IMG/VR virus record: IMGVR_UViG_3300045747_000145
Span: 1-46,735 of that record
DNA from: a virus
Direction: 5' to 3' (one strand)
DNA length: 46,735 nt
In this document: one piece after another, positions 6,440 to 15,752 of the stretch
How positions within the stretch are numbered: position 1 is the first letter of the stretch
Layout of the letters: each line of letters opens with the position of its first letter
Position numbers and translations under genes: made by a program
Notes under the pieces: generated by a model
The model's input: the letters and a program-made list of their open reading frames with translations, nothing else
What the model was told of the DNA's origin: nothing
The model's database searches: none

Positions 6440-7152
6440 GCCGCCATCCAAGGCTGAACGGTAAGCTTCAGGTTGCGCGTCGAACCGTTCTTTGCGTCCG
6501 CCAGTTGATGCAAATGCCAGCCGATAGTTATGCGCCAAGCGCGCGGAACGATAGGCCAACGATACAACCAAGTGAATTCAAAATAATGCTTTCCGTCACC
6601 GTTCATAAGATAACGTTCAAGCGTTCCCGCCGTGACTGTCGCAACGCCGTTGGCATAGCCAATGTTTACATCGTCATTGCCGATTACCAAAAATTCATAG
6701 ACAAGTTCGCGCGTGTCGATTGCCAACCCCGCCCAAGTGTCGTACCCGTATGCCGGATTCCGAAGTTGCCAAGCGACCGCGCAAACATACGCGAACAGCG
6801 GCGGTGTCATCCATGCCGCCCAACCCATTTCATTTCGGTGAAAGCTTTCATCCCCAACCGAAGGGTTATCATTGGTTTGCATCCAAGCAAGCCATCGCGG
6901 ATATGCGCCGGACATTCCAAACAGCCCCAACACGGGCGCGAACACTACCGCAAACAGCGTCACAACGATTCCGACCAGTGCCAGCCCATACCAGCGGAAA
7001 AACACCGTCGAACCGTGTTTTGCGGCCTCATAGGTGATTGCGAACGCCCCGACCATCACCGCGCCAGCAATCGCGCATTGCGCCGCATCGTTCCACGCAA
7101 CAAACAGCACGGCGGCAATCACCGCCAACCAGTTGACCAAAAGCTTTACCAT
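6436..7152 (-). CDS. multi-pass membrane protein
   Basis: Encodes 238 residues. At least three hydrophobic segments lie in the first 90 residues (about 5-22, 25-43, 52-80), another near residue 122, and the C-terminal third is soluble with many aromatic residues. AAGGGCGG precedes the ATG, which overlaps the upstream stop. It is translationally coupled to the next membrane protein and may act with it. No enzyme motif seen. Confidence 0.65.
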   Translation of the reverse strand: MVKLLVNWLAVIAAVLFVAWNDAAQCAIAGAVMVGAFAITYEAAKHGSTVFFRWYGLALVGIVVTLFAVVFAPVLGLFGMSGAYPRWLAWMQTNDNPSVGDESFHRNEMGWAAWMTPPLFAYVCAVAWQLRNPAYGYDTWAGLAIDTRELVYEFLVIGNDDVNIGYANGVATVTAGTLERYLMNGDGKHYFEFTWLYRWPIVPRAWRITIGWHLHQLADAKNGSTRNLKLTVQPWMAA

Positions 7153-7625
7153 GTGACCGCCCTTGCCTTTGCGATGGTTTTAACGCCAGCCAATTCCGCT
7201 TTTTTGTCCTGATATTTCTGGAAGGCTTGCCAGCCTTGCGCTGTGATTATTGACGCAAGCCCCTTGATGTCCGCATACGTGAAGGGAACGCGCGAATTGT
7301 CTTCAGCTACCCAGTAGAAACCAACGGGAAGCGTTTCGGCGGAATATCCGGCAAGTGCGCCGGTTATATTTTCCACGCTACCCGAGTCCGCCTGAAACAT
7401 TGCAGTCACGCCGCCTAACGTTGTGAGCGCAACCGATTGCACACGCTCCGTCATGTGCTTATCAGATAAATATATAATCTTTTCCGTCCGTATATCGTCA
7501 ATAGTTTCCACTTTTGGAGCGGGAATATATGGAATTGCGCCGCTTGGTATTTCTTGTTCGGCATACACAATAACCAGTTCGCCGCTTGCGAGAATGACCG
7601 CGATGTTTTCAGTGGCAATGTTCAT
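7146..7625 (-). CDS. DUF4376-type tail-fibre-associated protein
   Basis: Encodes 159 residues, strong GAGGGGGG before the ATG. The C-terminal part (FTYADIKGLASIITAQGWQAFQKYQDKKAELAGVKT) fits DUF4376, a helical domain found in small proteins or fibre C-termini next to phage tail fibre genes, where it is thought to help fibre assembly. The N-terminal part is beta-rich. Gene order directly after the fibre supports a chaperone or fibre-tip role; that role is inferred. Confidence 0.65.
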   Translation of the reverse strand: MNIATENIAVILASGELVIVYAEQEIPSGAIPYIPAPKVETIDDIRTEKIIYLSDKHMTERVQSVALTTLGGVTAMFQADSGSVENITGALAGYSAETLPVGFYWVAEDNSRVPFTYADIKGLASIITAQGWQAFQKYQDKKAELAGVKTIAKARAVTW

Positions 7626-7668
7626 TTAACCCCCCTCTTATTAATTTTTGTATTTCTGTGATTTTCAA

Positions 7669-9087
7669 TCACTTCCACGCGCGAAACTTTAGATTCCAGT
7701 TTGCGGGGGTTATGTACATGGGAGCACCCGCGTCAAGACGAGGTAAGCGAAGCGCCCCCGACGACCTGTAGTATAGATAGCCGCTAGTTGCAAACACCGC
7801 ACCAACCCATGCGGCATCACCATCGTCAGAAGTTATTGGAAATTCAAGCCCAACCGTATAACCGTACTCAGCAGCAATGCAAACTAGCGACAAAGTACAC
7901 AACGGAGGGACGATTCCCATTCCGTGCGCAACCTGAACGGTTGTCCATGCAGCGGGGAATGCCTGAAGCGCACTTGTGAAGACTAATGCGGTTGCCGCAT
8001 TGGCTGTGCCTTGCGCCGTTGCCGCGTTGCTCACCGCTGTATTTGCTGTGCCTTGCGCCGTTGCCGCGTTGCTCACCGCTGTATCTGCTGTGCCTTGCGC
8101 CGTTGCCGCCGCCGCTCTAGCGGTTGAGTCATTCGCGCTTCCGCTCATTGCGGATATTGGGGCGTAACCTGCCGCCGCGCCCGCTATGGTCAAGAACGCG
8201 GTTCCGGCGTTGTACATATTCACGCCGTCAGAATATATCGGGGTAACAAGCCCCTGCTGAACCGCAACGCCGACCCCGCCAACCGTAACGCAAGTGACGG
8301 AAAATGCGCCCGCCGTTCCGTTCACAACAACCCAATCCATTAACCACGCGGGGAAGATGATTTGAACGTTGCCGGTCAGCGTTCCGATCAGCTTTACAAC
8401 GCGCCGCGAAGCCTGAACCGATGTCAGGCTTACATTCGCATTTGTCAGGCCGGAAATCGTTACGCCGCCAACTTGGTCGCGCGGAATCCAGTTCGACGGA
8501 AAGCCCGTAATTGTTGCGCTTGCGACTGTCTGGGAATTCGTGACGGTATAAGTTCCAGTTCCGCCCGCACCAGTGCCAAGTGCTGTGATTTTTGTTCCGC
8601 TGATAATTGTCGAACCGGAAACAAGCTGGCCAACGCGGATTGTGCCGGAAGTGACAGCAGTTACAGTTAGCGTCCCGCCCGAAATGCTGCCAGTGAATAC
8701 AGGGCATTCGTCAGGATTTGAAACGTTGCCGTCTTCAGTTGAAACCCAGCTTCCAGAATTATCAGACAGTTGAAGAACTGCGCCCTTTGCATAACCGACA
8801 ACGTTTGCATTTGCGGCAAACCCCGAGTCATACGTGAACATCCCGCCACCGCCAAGCCAACGAAGGCTTGCTGTGATGTCAAAAAGCACGCCATTGAAGT
8901 CAAGCCCATACGGCGGCACGCCGCCGCCCGAAATCGGTTGCATGGTCAGCGGGGGGAATCCGTCATTATACGAAGCCGCTCCCGCAAGCACGCCGATTTG
9001 CGAACCGACTGGAACGGTGTTCTTCAGTGCGCCGGAACCGCCAGCGAACGAAAGGACGATTTTTGAAGGCTGTTGGCTAGATAACAA
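7669..9087 (-). CDS. tail fibre protein, TTG start
   Basis: Encodes 472 residues. The start is TTG at 9087: AGGGGG lies six bases upstream, while the earlier in-frame TTG at 9105 has no such site. N-terminal residues to about 110 look like the baseplate-attachment part; a beta module with [19 protein letters not shown] lies in the middle; three near-identical 14-residue repeats ([14 protein letters not shown]) form a shaft; the C-terminal 110 residues form a beta-rich tip likely to contact the host. It overlaps DUF2612 by 11 bases, the usual end of the baseplate block. Confidence 0.8.
   Translation of the reverse strand: MLSSQQPSKIVLSFAGGSGALKNTVPVGSQIGVLAGAASYNDGFPPLTMQPISGGGVPPYGLDFNGVLFDITASLRWLGGGGMFTYDSGFAANANVVGYAKGAVLQLSDNSGSWVSTEDGNVSNPDECPVFTGSISGGTLTVTAVTSGTIRVGQLVSGSTIISGTKITALGTGAGGTGTYTVTNSQTVASATITGFPSNWIPRDQVGGVTISGLTNANVSLTSVQASRRVVKLIGTLTGNVQIIFPAWLMDWVVVNGTAGAFSVTCVTVGGVGVAVQQGLVTPIYSDGVNMYNAGTAFLTIAGAAAGYAPISAMSGSANDSTARAAAATAQGTADTAVSNAATAQGTANTAVSNAATAQGTANAATALVFTSALQAFPAAWTTVQVAHGMGIVPPLCTLSLVCIAAEYGYTVGLEFPITSDDGDAAWVGAVFATSGYLYYRSSGALRLPRLDAGAPMYITPANWNLKFRAWK
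8003..8110 (-). repeat. 42-bp tandem repeat in the tail fibre shaft
   Basis: Nearly identical 42-base units begin at 8003, 8045 and 8087 (the last partial), encoding 14-residue repeats. The near-perfect DNA identity suggests recent slippage or recombination and a shaft whose length can vary. Confidence 0.85.
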
Positions 9088-9664
9088 TTGGAACCCCCTG
9101 AACAAGCAACGAAGTTGTCACGCCCGTTGGCTTTGGCAAAATGCCGGACAACCCCAGTATTGATATTTCATACGGCGCAAGCGCGAAGTCAAACACGTAT
9201 TGCATTTGCATCGAACCCAAGTCGCTTGAATAGCACACGCCGCGACCGGCAAACAATAGGTTCATCAGCTTGTTCAATTGCGGCGCGGAACACGCCGTTA
9301 TGTTCGCAAGCGACTTGGCTAGAATCAACGTGCGAAACGCATCATCCCCAAGCGTGATAAGGCCATTGAAAATGGTGATGTTGTTGTAAAACGGGTAAAC
9401 ATTGAACGGCGAAAAGCTGTTTGCGGACTCTTCAAAACCGAAATACTGATTCAAGTTCACCACGGGAATATATCGCGTGACATCGACAAGCCGCCCGAGT
9501 ACGTCAAGCCCGTAACCTGTCGCTGTTTTTATGTCCAATTCTTTTGAAACGAAGTCGTTGATATTTCCAGACGGGTCAACCTCGTCATTGAATCGCGCAA
9601 GCCATTCCGTCAGGATTGGGCCTGTCGCATACTGGGAAATAATAGTTGACTGATAATTGTTCAT
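9077..9664 (-). CDS. DUF2612 baseplate protein
   Basis: Encodes 195 residues. The N-terminal [20 protein letters not shown], the [18 protein letters not shown] segment and the FxFEExxxSFxPFN region are the pattern of DUF2612, a baseplate wedge/fibre-connector family of contractile phages. It is coupled to the J-like gene (ATGA overlap) and followed by the fibre, so it probably joins baseplate wedge and fibre. Confidence 0.8.
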   Translation of the reverse strand: MNNYQSTIISQYATGPILTEWLARFNDEVDPSGNINDFVSKELDIKTATGYGLDVLGRLVDVTRYIPVVNLNQYFGFEESANSFSPFNVYPFYNNITIFNGLITLGDDAFRTLILAKSLANITACSAPQLNKLMNLLFAGRGVCYSSDLGSMQMQYVFDFALAPYEISILGLSGILPKPTGVTTSLLVQGVPIVI

Positions 9665-10869
9665 ACCATCGCCACTGTTATGTCACTAGCGGAAATGGTC
9701 GGTTCTTGGTCGATTCCCATTGTCACGCTTGTCAACGTTGCGGTCGAAGTTCCAAGCAAAATCGAAAGGATGTTTGCGAACGGGCTGGTCGCCGCAATTC
9801 CGGCATAGAACCTACCTGACACGATTTGCGAACCTATGCGCGCGCGCAATCCGCCATCAGTTCCGTTGAACGCGGCGATGATTGCGTTTTTTGTCAGGTT
9901 GATGATGTCGGAGGGAAGGTTTGCGTTATTCTGAAGCTGGACGGCAAACTTTACCGGCACGCTTGTCGGACGCTGGAATTTCACCGTATAGGCTGGGTAT
10001 GGCACATTGTAGCCGCTTGGGTCTGTCACGGTGACAGTCGTGTTTCCAACGTAGTCACAACCAAGCGACTTTTTGCCCCAAATCGCTTCAGCGACCGCTT
10101 GGCTTGTTCCGCCGACCGCTGCAACATAGATTGAGTTTTTCGCAATGCTGAAAGCGGTTGCGCCAACAGTGATTGCCGTCGCCGTGTTGTTTTCGTACAC
10201 GTAGCAATCAAGCACGCCGGACAGGCCGGACACGGCGGCATAAATGGCTTGCATCGAGCCGGAAGAGTTTGCTGTGACTGACGCCTTGCGCCGCGCTTCA
10301 AATGCAATGCGCGATTCGACTTCGCTTCCGGTCACGCCGTCAGTCGGATTGTTCACAGATTCCCAGCCCGTCACCGCTTGGTAAATCGTTGTCAGCGTGT
10401 TCGCCGTGCAAGCAATCGCGCCCGCAACGATATTCTTGAACGGTAGCGTCACGCTTCCGCCAACACCAATGACGCCGGATTGTGTGCATGTGTAAATGTT
10501 GCCATTGACATCGCGCGCCAGTGCGCCAAGCGGCACGGTTGCGCCGGTCAGGCCAACACAAACGGCGTTGACAACGGTACTTTGCGCGGGCGTGCGCGTC
10601 ATAAAATACAGGTTTCCAATGGCGTCCTGAAATCGACCGTCCGCATAGGTTGGGTCAATCATGTTGGCAACGTGCGCAATCTGGGAATTCTTGTCGGCAA
10701 TGATGGCGGCAAACGTGGTTGCCAATTGCCCTTGCGGGGTGTTCAGGGCTGGATTCAACTGACCGCCGAAAGCAGCATTGATGTCGGCAATGACGCCCGC
10801 CAGAATGTCAGCTTCGGACGGTAGAATTACCCCTGTACTTGTCCATTGAATCGCTGGAACGTTTGTCAT
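9661..10869 (-). CDS. baseplate J-like wedge protein
   Basis: Encodes 402 residues with AAAGGG upstream. The N-terminus (ILAGVIADINAAFGGQLNPALNTPQGQLATTFAAIIADKN), the YADGRFQDAIGNLYFMTRTPA segment and the later NPTDGVTGSEVESRIAFEARRKAS motif are typical of the baseplate J/gp47 family, a main component of the wedge that surrounds the tail tube and rearranges during contraction. It sits between the gp25-like and DUF2612 genes as expected. Confidence 0.92.
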   Translation of the reverse strand: MTNVPAIQWTSTGVILPSEADILAGVIADINAAFGGQLNPALNTPQGQLATTFAAIIADKNSQIAHVANMIDPTYADGRFQDAIGNLYFMTRTPAQSTVVNAVCVGLTGATVPLGALARDVNGNIYTCTQSGVIGVGGSVTLPFKNIVAGAIACTANTLTTIYQAVTGWESVNNPTDGVTGSEVESRIAFEARRKASVTANSSGSMQAIYAAVSGLSGVLDCYVYENNTATAITVGATAFSIAKNSIYVAAVGGTSQAVAEAIWGKKSLGCDYVGNTTVTVTDPSGYNVPYPAYTVKFQRPTSVPVKFAVQLQNNANLPSDIINLTKNAIIAAFNGTDGGLRARIGSQIVSGRFYAGIAATSPFANILSILLGTSTATLTSVTMGIDQEPTISASDITVAMV

Positions 10870-10904
10870 TTTCTGCCCTTTGGGTCGCTGTCTCGCGTTG
10901 CCAA

Positions 10905-11258
10905 TTAGAAAAACTGAACGTTGTTAGCCTGTCCGTTTATATCAATAATTTCGATGTTACCAGAAACGCGCCTGTCGTTGTACCAAAGGGCATTGCATTT
11001 AGCCTTTGCCACGTTAGGCACGGTCAGTGCGGCTTCCTGATAGTACGATTGAAGCAATGCCAGCTTGGGGGAGTTTCCAAGCACGTTTTCAAAGTACGGA
11101 ACCCCTTGGCTTGTGTCATAGTACATTTCGCCCAGAAACAAGCGGCACGCGCTGGCGACATCCTGCGCAATCGCATACGGTTCAGCCGCGACCGCAATGT
11201 TGCCGTTCGCGTCAACCAAAAAGTCCCATTGTGAAGGGTGAAGCAAAAGTGTCATCAT
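10905..11258 (-). CDS. gp25/GPW-like baseplate wedge protein
   Basis: Encodes 117 residues; ATG 11258 overlaps the upstream stop, with a second ATG directly after. The order DFLVDANGNIAVAAEPYAIAQDVASACRLFLGEMYYDTSQGVPYFENVLG is the signature of gp25-like wedge proteins, which prime sheath polymerisation. The segment EMYYDTSQGVP is the equivalent of the conserved gp25 core. Position before J supports the call. Confidence 0.85.
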   Translation of the reverse strand: MMTLLLHPSQWDFLVDANGNIAVAAEPYAIAQDVASACRLFLGEMYYDTSQGVPYFENVLGNSPKLALLQSYYQEAALTVPNVAKAKCNALWYNDRRVSGNIEIIDINGQANNVQFF

Positions 11259-11914
11259 ATCGGCAAACCCGTTACCCCAGCCCCGACCGTAACGCCGCCG
11301 TGCGTATGCGTTGAAAGATTCTTGCCGTTGCCCTTAACTTCGCCGGATGCCGTGACTTTTCCGGTCACAGCAACGTCACCCGTGATATTGATGTTTGTGG
11401 CGGCAATGGTCAAGTCTTTGCCGCTTGCCGCGTGAATTTCAATGCCGTCCGCGCTGAATCGAATAAACTGGGTCGGCTGGGCGTTCAGGATGCCGCCCAT
11501 GTATAAACCGTCAGCCATGCTGTTCCGGCGCGCGGAACCTGCGTTTCCGGCCTTCTGGGTCGATTTTACAACGCTTATGTCCCTGTCCGCGAACACGGCA
11601 ACCCCGATGTCACCAACGGCGGGGTCAAGGATGATGGCAGACACGCCGCCCTGCATTCGCACGTAGGGCAACTTGTAAACCGTCCCGTGACCGCCATCGA
11701 CAACCACGCCAGCCCCGTCAAGCACGTTGACCAATGGCTGAACGTCAACGAACCCGAACGGCGCAAGCGTGCCGGTATTCGTCACGGCGACCACCCTGAC
11801 CAGCGTTGCGATATTGGCGCGGCCTATAACCTGCCGAACCATAAACATGATTGCGTTATAGTCGCCCGCATAATCGGATGGCGCGGCGTTGCCCTGTTGG
11901 CCCAGTTCAGCCAT
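11255..11914 (-). CDS. gp138-type membrane-puncturing spike protein
   Basis: Encodes 219 residues from ATG 11914, chosen because AGGGG lies eight bases upstream and the usual family N-terminus starts here; an upstream ATG at 11992 would overlap the previous gene by 86 bases. An OB-fold region (residues about 25-115) is followed by a repeat-like beta-helix part (DLTIAATNINITGDVAVTGKVTASG) and a tip with HTHGG, as in the central spike where two histidines can hold a metal. It forms the needle below the hub. Confidence 0.85.
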   Translation of the reverse strand: MAELGQQGNAAPSDYAGDYNAIMFMVRQVIGRANIATLVRVVAVTNTGTLAPFGFVDVQPLVNVLDGAGVVVDGGHGTVYKLPYVRMQGGVSAIILDPAVGDIGVAVFADRDISVVKSTQKAGNAGSARRNSMADGLYMGGILNAQPTQFIRFSADGIEIHAASGKDLTIAATNINITGDVAVTGKVTASGEVKGNGKNLSTHTHGGVTVGAGVTGLPI

Positions 11915-12800
11915 TTGCTGACCCCTGACCGTTTGCCCATACGCATATATTTGTGAACCAGCGACCGTTTTGAACGTTCGATTCCAGTTCATGCGAAACC
12001 TGATTGACCGTCCAAACGCCGTTTGCCGCCGTGACTTGGCTTCCCTTTATTTCGATTTGATGCCCGAGTTTGATTTTGGGGTTGAACAGCGTCTTCACAA
12101 TCAACCCAGCCGAACTTGCCGTTGGATAGCCGACCATTCCGGTTGATGGCGAAACAACCACGGGCGGCGAACCTTTGTCGAAGCTTCCAAACATCGGGCG
12201 GATTTTCAAAAGCTTTTTCGTTGTGTCAAAGCTGTATTCAATCCCAGCCTCCCGAGCGCACTGGTCGATTTGCGATTTCACCGCGCCGTAAAAGTACCCC
12301 GTCACCGTTTCCGTGACCCCATCGTTTTGCAGTTCATAGCCGATTGAATTGGCAAGTTGCTTCATAACGAATTCGACCTTGGCAACATCCTTCAGCGATG
12401 TCGCCTTTGCGATGGTCATGGCGGCTTCCATGCTGGCGTGCGCCGTTATTTCAAGCGCGACATCGGGAGCGGAATTGAAATCGCCATAGGCTTCAAAGAT
12501 GGTTCCAGAATAAACCATTGTCATCGCGTCCGGCGTGTCGCCAGCAAAGACCGTGATTCTGTTTTTGCTTCTGATTTGATTTTGAAGGCAACCCACAACC
12601 GTCAACTGATTGATGACGTTCAGCGGTAAGCCATAGATTTTAATGCGGGCTTCGTTTTGCGCTTCGCCTCCCGCGTCATTCAAGTCGCAAACCATTCGGT
12701 GATTGATAAGCGTTTTGAATTCCGAAGGCGTGCCTCTTCCGTCCGCGCTTGGGTCAAGCTGGATTATCGCCCGCATGAATCTGTTGTTGAAGTCGGTCAC
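11907..12800 (-). CDS. baseplate hub protein (gp27/gp44-like), GTG start
   Basis: Encodes 297 residues. The start is GTG at 12800 overlapping the previous stop as GTGA. Beta-rich N-terminal half with INHRMVCDLNDAGGEAQNEARIKIYG, the middle ITAHASMEAAMTIA and the end GQIEIKGSQ...GVWTVNQVSHELES are the pattern of the trimeric hub that joins tube and spike. It precedes the spike gene as in related phages. Confidence 0.8.
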   Translation of the reverse strand: MTDFNNRFMRAIIQLDPSADGRGTPSEFKTLINHRMVCDLNDAGGEAQNEARIKIYGLPLNVINQLTVVGCLQNQIRSKNRITVFAGDTPDAMTMVYSGTIFEAYGDFNSAPDVALEITAHASMEAAMTIAKATSLKDVAKVEFVMKQLANSIGYELQNDGVTETVTGYFYGAVKSQIDQCAREAGIEYSFDTTKKLLKIRPMFGSFDKGSPPVVVSPSTGMVGYPTASSAGLIVKTLFNPKIKLGHQIEIKGSQVTAANGVWTVNQVSHELESNVQNGRWFTNICVWANGQGSANG

Positions 12801-13117
12801 GATATATCAACAGCCGCCGCTTCCGCCACTGTCAGGTATAGCAATTCAAACCGTGCGCCAAGGCCGGAATAGTCTGGGTCTGAACTTCCTTGCGTATCGT
12901 TAAACATGAAGTCGCCAGCGAAACCAAGGCAAGGCTTGTCAACCAACAGGTTTCGGTTTTGGCAAATCACGTACTGAACGCGCGGCGCATTCGCAACGAA
13001 CAGGTCGAAATAAAGCAACCCATCGGTTCCGGTATAAAGGTTTATTTTGCACACCTGACCGCCGACTTGTGTTGTGAAGTTCTGGTTTGGCGTTGCCAGT
13101 AGCGGAAGTATCAGCAT
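12797..13117 (-). CDS. baseplate plug protein (DUF6983/Pam3 plug-like)
   Basis: Encodes 106 residues. The pattern PLLATPNQNFTTQVGGQVCKINLYTGTDGLLYFDLFVAN and the C-terminal GDFMFNDTQGSSDPDYSGLGARFELLYL matches the small beta-barrel plug family known from cyanophage Pam3 and common in proteobacterial myophages. The start is in a TAATG overlap. It is thought to sit inside the hub; family call is by motif recall. Confidence 0.75.
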   Translation of the reverse strand: MLILPLLATPNQNFTTQVGGQVCKINLYTGTDGLLYFDLFVANAPRVQYVICQNRNLLVDKPCLGFAGDFMFNDTQGSSDPDYSGLGARFELLYLTVAEAAAVDIS

Positions 13118-13761
13118 TATGGTTTCACAGCCCCAGAAGTGTTGCCCAAGCTTTGCGAAGGCGATGCGCTGGGCGTTGCTGGCGAACCAACCTTTCCGGC
13201 TTGCGCGGTCGTTGAGATGGCTTCCATGATTTGAACAAAGCTGATTGCGACAACCAGAATGCCAAGGCCGTTTTTCAGTTCGCGCTTGTAGTCGTATCGC
13301 TCAACCGTCAGATTTTTATATGTTCCGGCTGGGGTAATCAGGCCGAAATACTCAATCGAATTCGACATTGCATCAAGCGTAGAAATGAACTTTTCTTTCT
13401 TCGCATCATCGCCGCCGACCGCAACCGTTACCTTCAAATTGAAAGGCGTGTGAATCTTGTTGTATGACGCGAACCCGCCGTTTTCAATCGGGTACGTTGA
13501 CACGTTGAAATTGTTAGTGAAGTCGATTCCGTGAAATGAATCTGGTTCAATCGCCGGTTCAAATCCGCCTGTCTTTTTGATGCCGGATGACAGACTGAAT
13601 GACACGCCTGTTTTTTTGTTTTCCGACTTCATGTTGTAAATTACCCAAGTCGGGTTGAGCATATCCAGAAGATTGCCCAGCACGCCCGACCCGAGCGTTA
13701 CGGCGGCGGCAACATAGTTACCCTTCAGCGGCGGAACCCCAGCAAGGAAAGGAAAGCCCAT
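13117..13761 (-). CDS. baseplate or tail hub-proximal protein
   Basis: Encodes 214 residues. The middle part (NNFNVSTYPIENGGFASYNKIHTPFNLKVTVAVGGDDAKKEKFISTLDAM) and FGLITPAGTYKNLTVERYDYKRELKNGLGILVVAISFVQIMEA are a conserved pattern in contractile phages directly after the tape measure gene. The position and beta-rich core suggest a distal-tube or hub adaptor. The C-terminus is low-complexity (Ser, Pro, Gln). Exact role inferred. Confidence 0.65.
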   Translation of the reverse strand: MGFPFLAGVPPLKGNYVAAAVTLGSGVLGNLLDMLNPTWVIYNMKSENKKTGVSFSLSSGIKKTGGFEPAIEPDSFHGIDFTNNFNVSTYPIENGGFASYNKIHTPFNLKVTVAVGGDDAKKEKFISTLDAMSNSIEYFGLITPAGTYKNLTVERYDYKRELKNGLGILVVAISFVQIMEAISTTAQAGKVGSPATPSASPSQSLGNTSGAVKP

Positions 13762-15158
13762 TATCGCGTACCCGATGCCGCCATTGCGGTCATGCGACTA
13801 TTCCCAACGGGTCGCAACTGTTGTTGCACAATGTTTCCGACTTCGCGCGCATCGGCTTTACCGGCATTGATGGTCACGTTGTTGTTCGTCACTTGGCTTG
13901 AACTCCGGTTGTTGTACAGGTAGGAATCGTCTGAATTGTACATGCCGCGCAAGCCGTTCATCATCCCGCCCATGCCGACCGAGCCGGACGCCTTGGGGGA
14001 TAGGAATGGCAAGAAGAATTCCGCAACGGCGTTTGCTTGGCGTGCCGCTGTCGCGCCGAAGTCGCCAACCGCGCCAACTATTTTTGAACCTGTCGGTTGC
14101 GCGCCATCCTTGCTTGTCTTTGTGATTCCCGTCAGCTTTTCAAATCCTATTGCGGCCTCTTTCAGTTTTTCGATAAGCTGAACAACAAACCCGATTGTTT
14201 TCCCGATAGCGTTTCCGACAACCTTGAACGCGGTCGCAACGGAATCAATTGCCGATGCAACACCCTTGACGGCAACAACCGTGCTTTCAATCCAATCGCT
14301 GAACTTGCCTTTGTTATCGTCAACCCACTTGGTCAGCTTCGGCAGGATTTCAAACAGTAGCGACCGCCCGACCTTCTCCAAGGATGTCATCAAAAACGCC
14401 CAATCTTTTTCAGCCTTGCGCGCCTCCAATCCTTGTTGCTTGGTAACGCCCGTCACTTTCGCGCCGTTGGCTACCTGTTCCCGTAGCTTCTGACTGCCCT
14501 GCTTGTACAGATTGAATGTTTCGGTATCAAGACCCATGAATTGCCGCGCCTTCAGCATCGCGTCAGAAGGGTCGATGTCGTTCAACTGTTTGAGCAAGTC
14601 CGCTTGGGCGTATATGAAAGATTCGGTGTCTTTGAACGCATTCTTGTCCATGCCGCCCGCTTTGAAATATCCGGTGACATCGGCGTTTGCAATGCCGCTG
14701 TGCATCGACGCAACAGCCATTGCCGCGCGGTCGATGGAAGACATCATTCCTTCAGCGGAACCGCCAGCTTGCCGCATTGCATAGCCGAAGCCCGACAGCT
14801 TTTCAACGCTGACATCAACGTTTTCGGACATTCTGGACATTGATGCGGTAAGCGAAACGCTGTCTTTGATGAACGAAACGATTCCTTTACCCGCCGTGAA
14901 TAGCGTCAGGAACGCAAGCGTTTCATTGCGAAGACGGGCGAACCCGTCAACCATTTCCTTATTGCGTTTTTTGTTTTCCTTGGCTTGCCGTTCGCGCTGT
15001 TTGTCAACGGCCTTTTCCGAGTCGGAAACTTCCTTGTCGCCCTTCTTGGTTTTCTTCACCAAGTTGTCACGCTCTTTGTCGGATTCCTTGACACCCTTCT
15101 TGTAACCAGAAGAGTCTAGCCCGAGCGTAACAATCAGCGCATCAATTATTGTTGCCAT
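13761..15158 (-). CDS. tail tape measure protein
   Basis: Encodes 465 residues; AAAGGT precedes the ATG. An N-terminal LxVTLGLDSSGYKKGVKES motif starts a long charged coiled coil (residues about 15-75), followed by hydrophobic helical segments and a Gly/Asn-rich C-terminus (NNNVTINAG). It sets tail length and is ejected with DNA. At about 1.5 angstrom per residue the tail would be about 70 nm, short for a myovirus. It follows the paired chaperone frames as usual. Confidence 0.88.
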   Translation of the reverse strand: MATIIDALIVTLGLDSSGYKKGVKESDKERDNLVKKTKKGDKEVSDSEKAVDKQRERQAKENKKRNKEMVDGFARLRNETLAFLTLFTAGKGIVSFIKDSVSLTASMSRMSENVDVSVEKLSGFGYAMRQAGGSAEGMMSSIDRAAMAVASMHSGIANADVTGYFKAGGMDKNAFKDTESFIYAQADLLKQLNDIDPSDAMLKARQFMGLDTETFNLYKQGSQKLREQVANGAKVTGVTKQQGLEARKAEKDWAFLMTSLEKVGRSLLFEILPKLTKWVDDNKGKFSDWIESTVVAVKGVASAIDSVATAFKVVGNAIGKTIGFVVQLIEKLKEAAIGFEKLTGITKTSKDGAQPTGSKIVGAVGDFGATAARQANAVAEFFLPFLSPKASGSVGMGGMMNGLRGMYNSDDSYLYNNRSSSQVTNNNVTINAGKADAREVGNIVQQQLRPVGNSRMTAMAASGTR

Positions 15159-15378
15159 TGCTCAGAACCTTTTGGTTGTATGCGTCAACATAGATGACTT
15201 CAAGCAGGTTGTGAACGTCTTCCATGCTCAACACGGTTTGCAGTTCAACCAGCGTTGCCGTGCCGGAAGAAACGATTACGGCGATTGAGCGCGGCACGTT
15301 TCTGTACCGTAGCAACTTCGTGTTTTCGCCGCCGCTTACCCCGAAGTCTATTTGATGGCGGCTTGCGAAAAATCCCAA
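15142..15378 (-). CDS. second tail assembly chaperone frame, probably reached by -1 frameshift
   Basis: Open frame overlapping the upstream chaperone gene by 31 bases in the -1 frame. It has no ATG and no good ribosome site: the first start is TTG 15378. The frame is open from just after a TGA about 70 bases upstream of the chaperone stop. The C-terminal part (ATLVELQTVLSMEDVHNLLEVIYVDAYNQ) resembles the G-T type second chaperone segment, and paired frames directly before a tape measure gene are a well-known arrangement. A run of five T in the overlap (T TTT TCG in frame) is the only visible slip candidate. Confidence 0.6.
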   Translation of the reverse strand: MGFFASRHQIDFGVSGGENTKLLRYRNVPRSIAVIVSSGTATLVELQTVLSMEDVHNLLEVIYVDAYNQKVLSNGNNN

Positions 15379-15749
15379 TGCAACCCGAACACCATCTTGC
15401 GCAACTTCATCCGTGTTTGAATTTCTTCAATATCGGATTCAATCAGGCCGCGAACAACGGTCGGCTTGCTGGCGTCCGGCACAATCTGAACGCAAGTCAT
15501 CATTTTTGCGAACAGCGGTTTCGCCTGTTCATAAGGAACCTTCCCGAGCGCACTAAGGCCGATTGACGCGATGCCAGCGAAGCCCATGTTTACGACATCA
15601 TCAGGCACTTCAACGCCCGCGTTCAGCAGGGCAAAGAACGCCTGAATTGCCCAGTCTTCAGCCTCAGACGCGGGAAGTTCCGTGACGCGGAAAACTTTGC
15701 CTTCGTCACGGTTTGCGTCTTCAACTGTCCAATCAAGTGTTTTCCGCAT
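15348..15749 (-). CDS. tail assembly chaperone, first frame
   Basis: Encodes 133 residues starting MRKTLDWTVEDANRDEGKVFRVTELPASEAEDWAIQAFFALLNAG. This is the usual opening of tail assembly chaperones in these phages. It lies between tube and tape measure genes. It binds the tape measure during tube assembly and is not expected in the virion. It starts right after the tube stop and its end overlaps the -1 frame described above. Confidence 0.75.
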   Translation of the reverse strand: MRKTLDWTVEDANRDEGKVFRVTELPASEAEDWAIQAFFALLNAGVEVPDDVVNMGFAGIASIGLSALGKVPYEQAKPLFAKMMTCVQIVPDASKPTVVRGLIESDIEEIQTRMKLRKMVFGLHWDFSQAAIK

Positions 15750-15752
15750 GGC

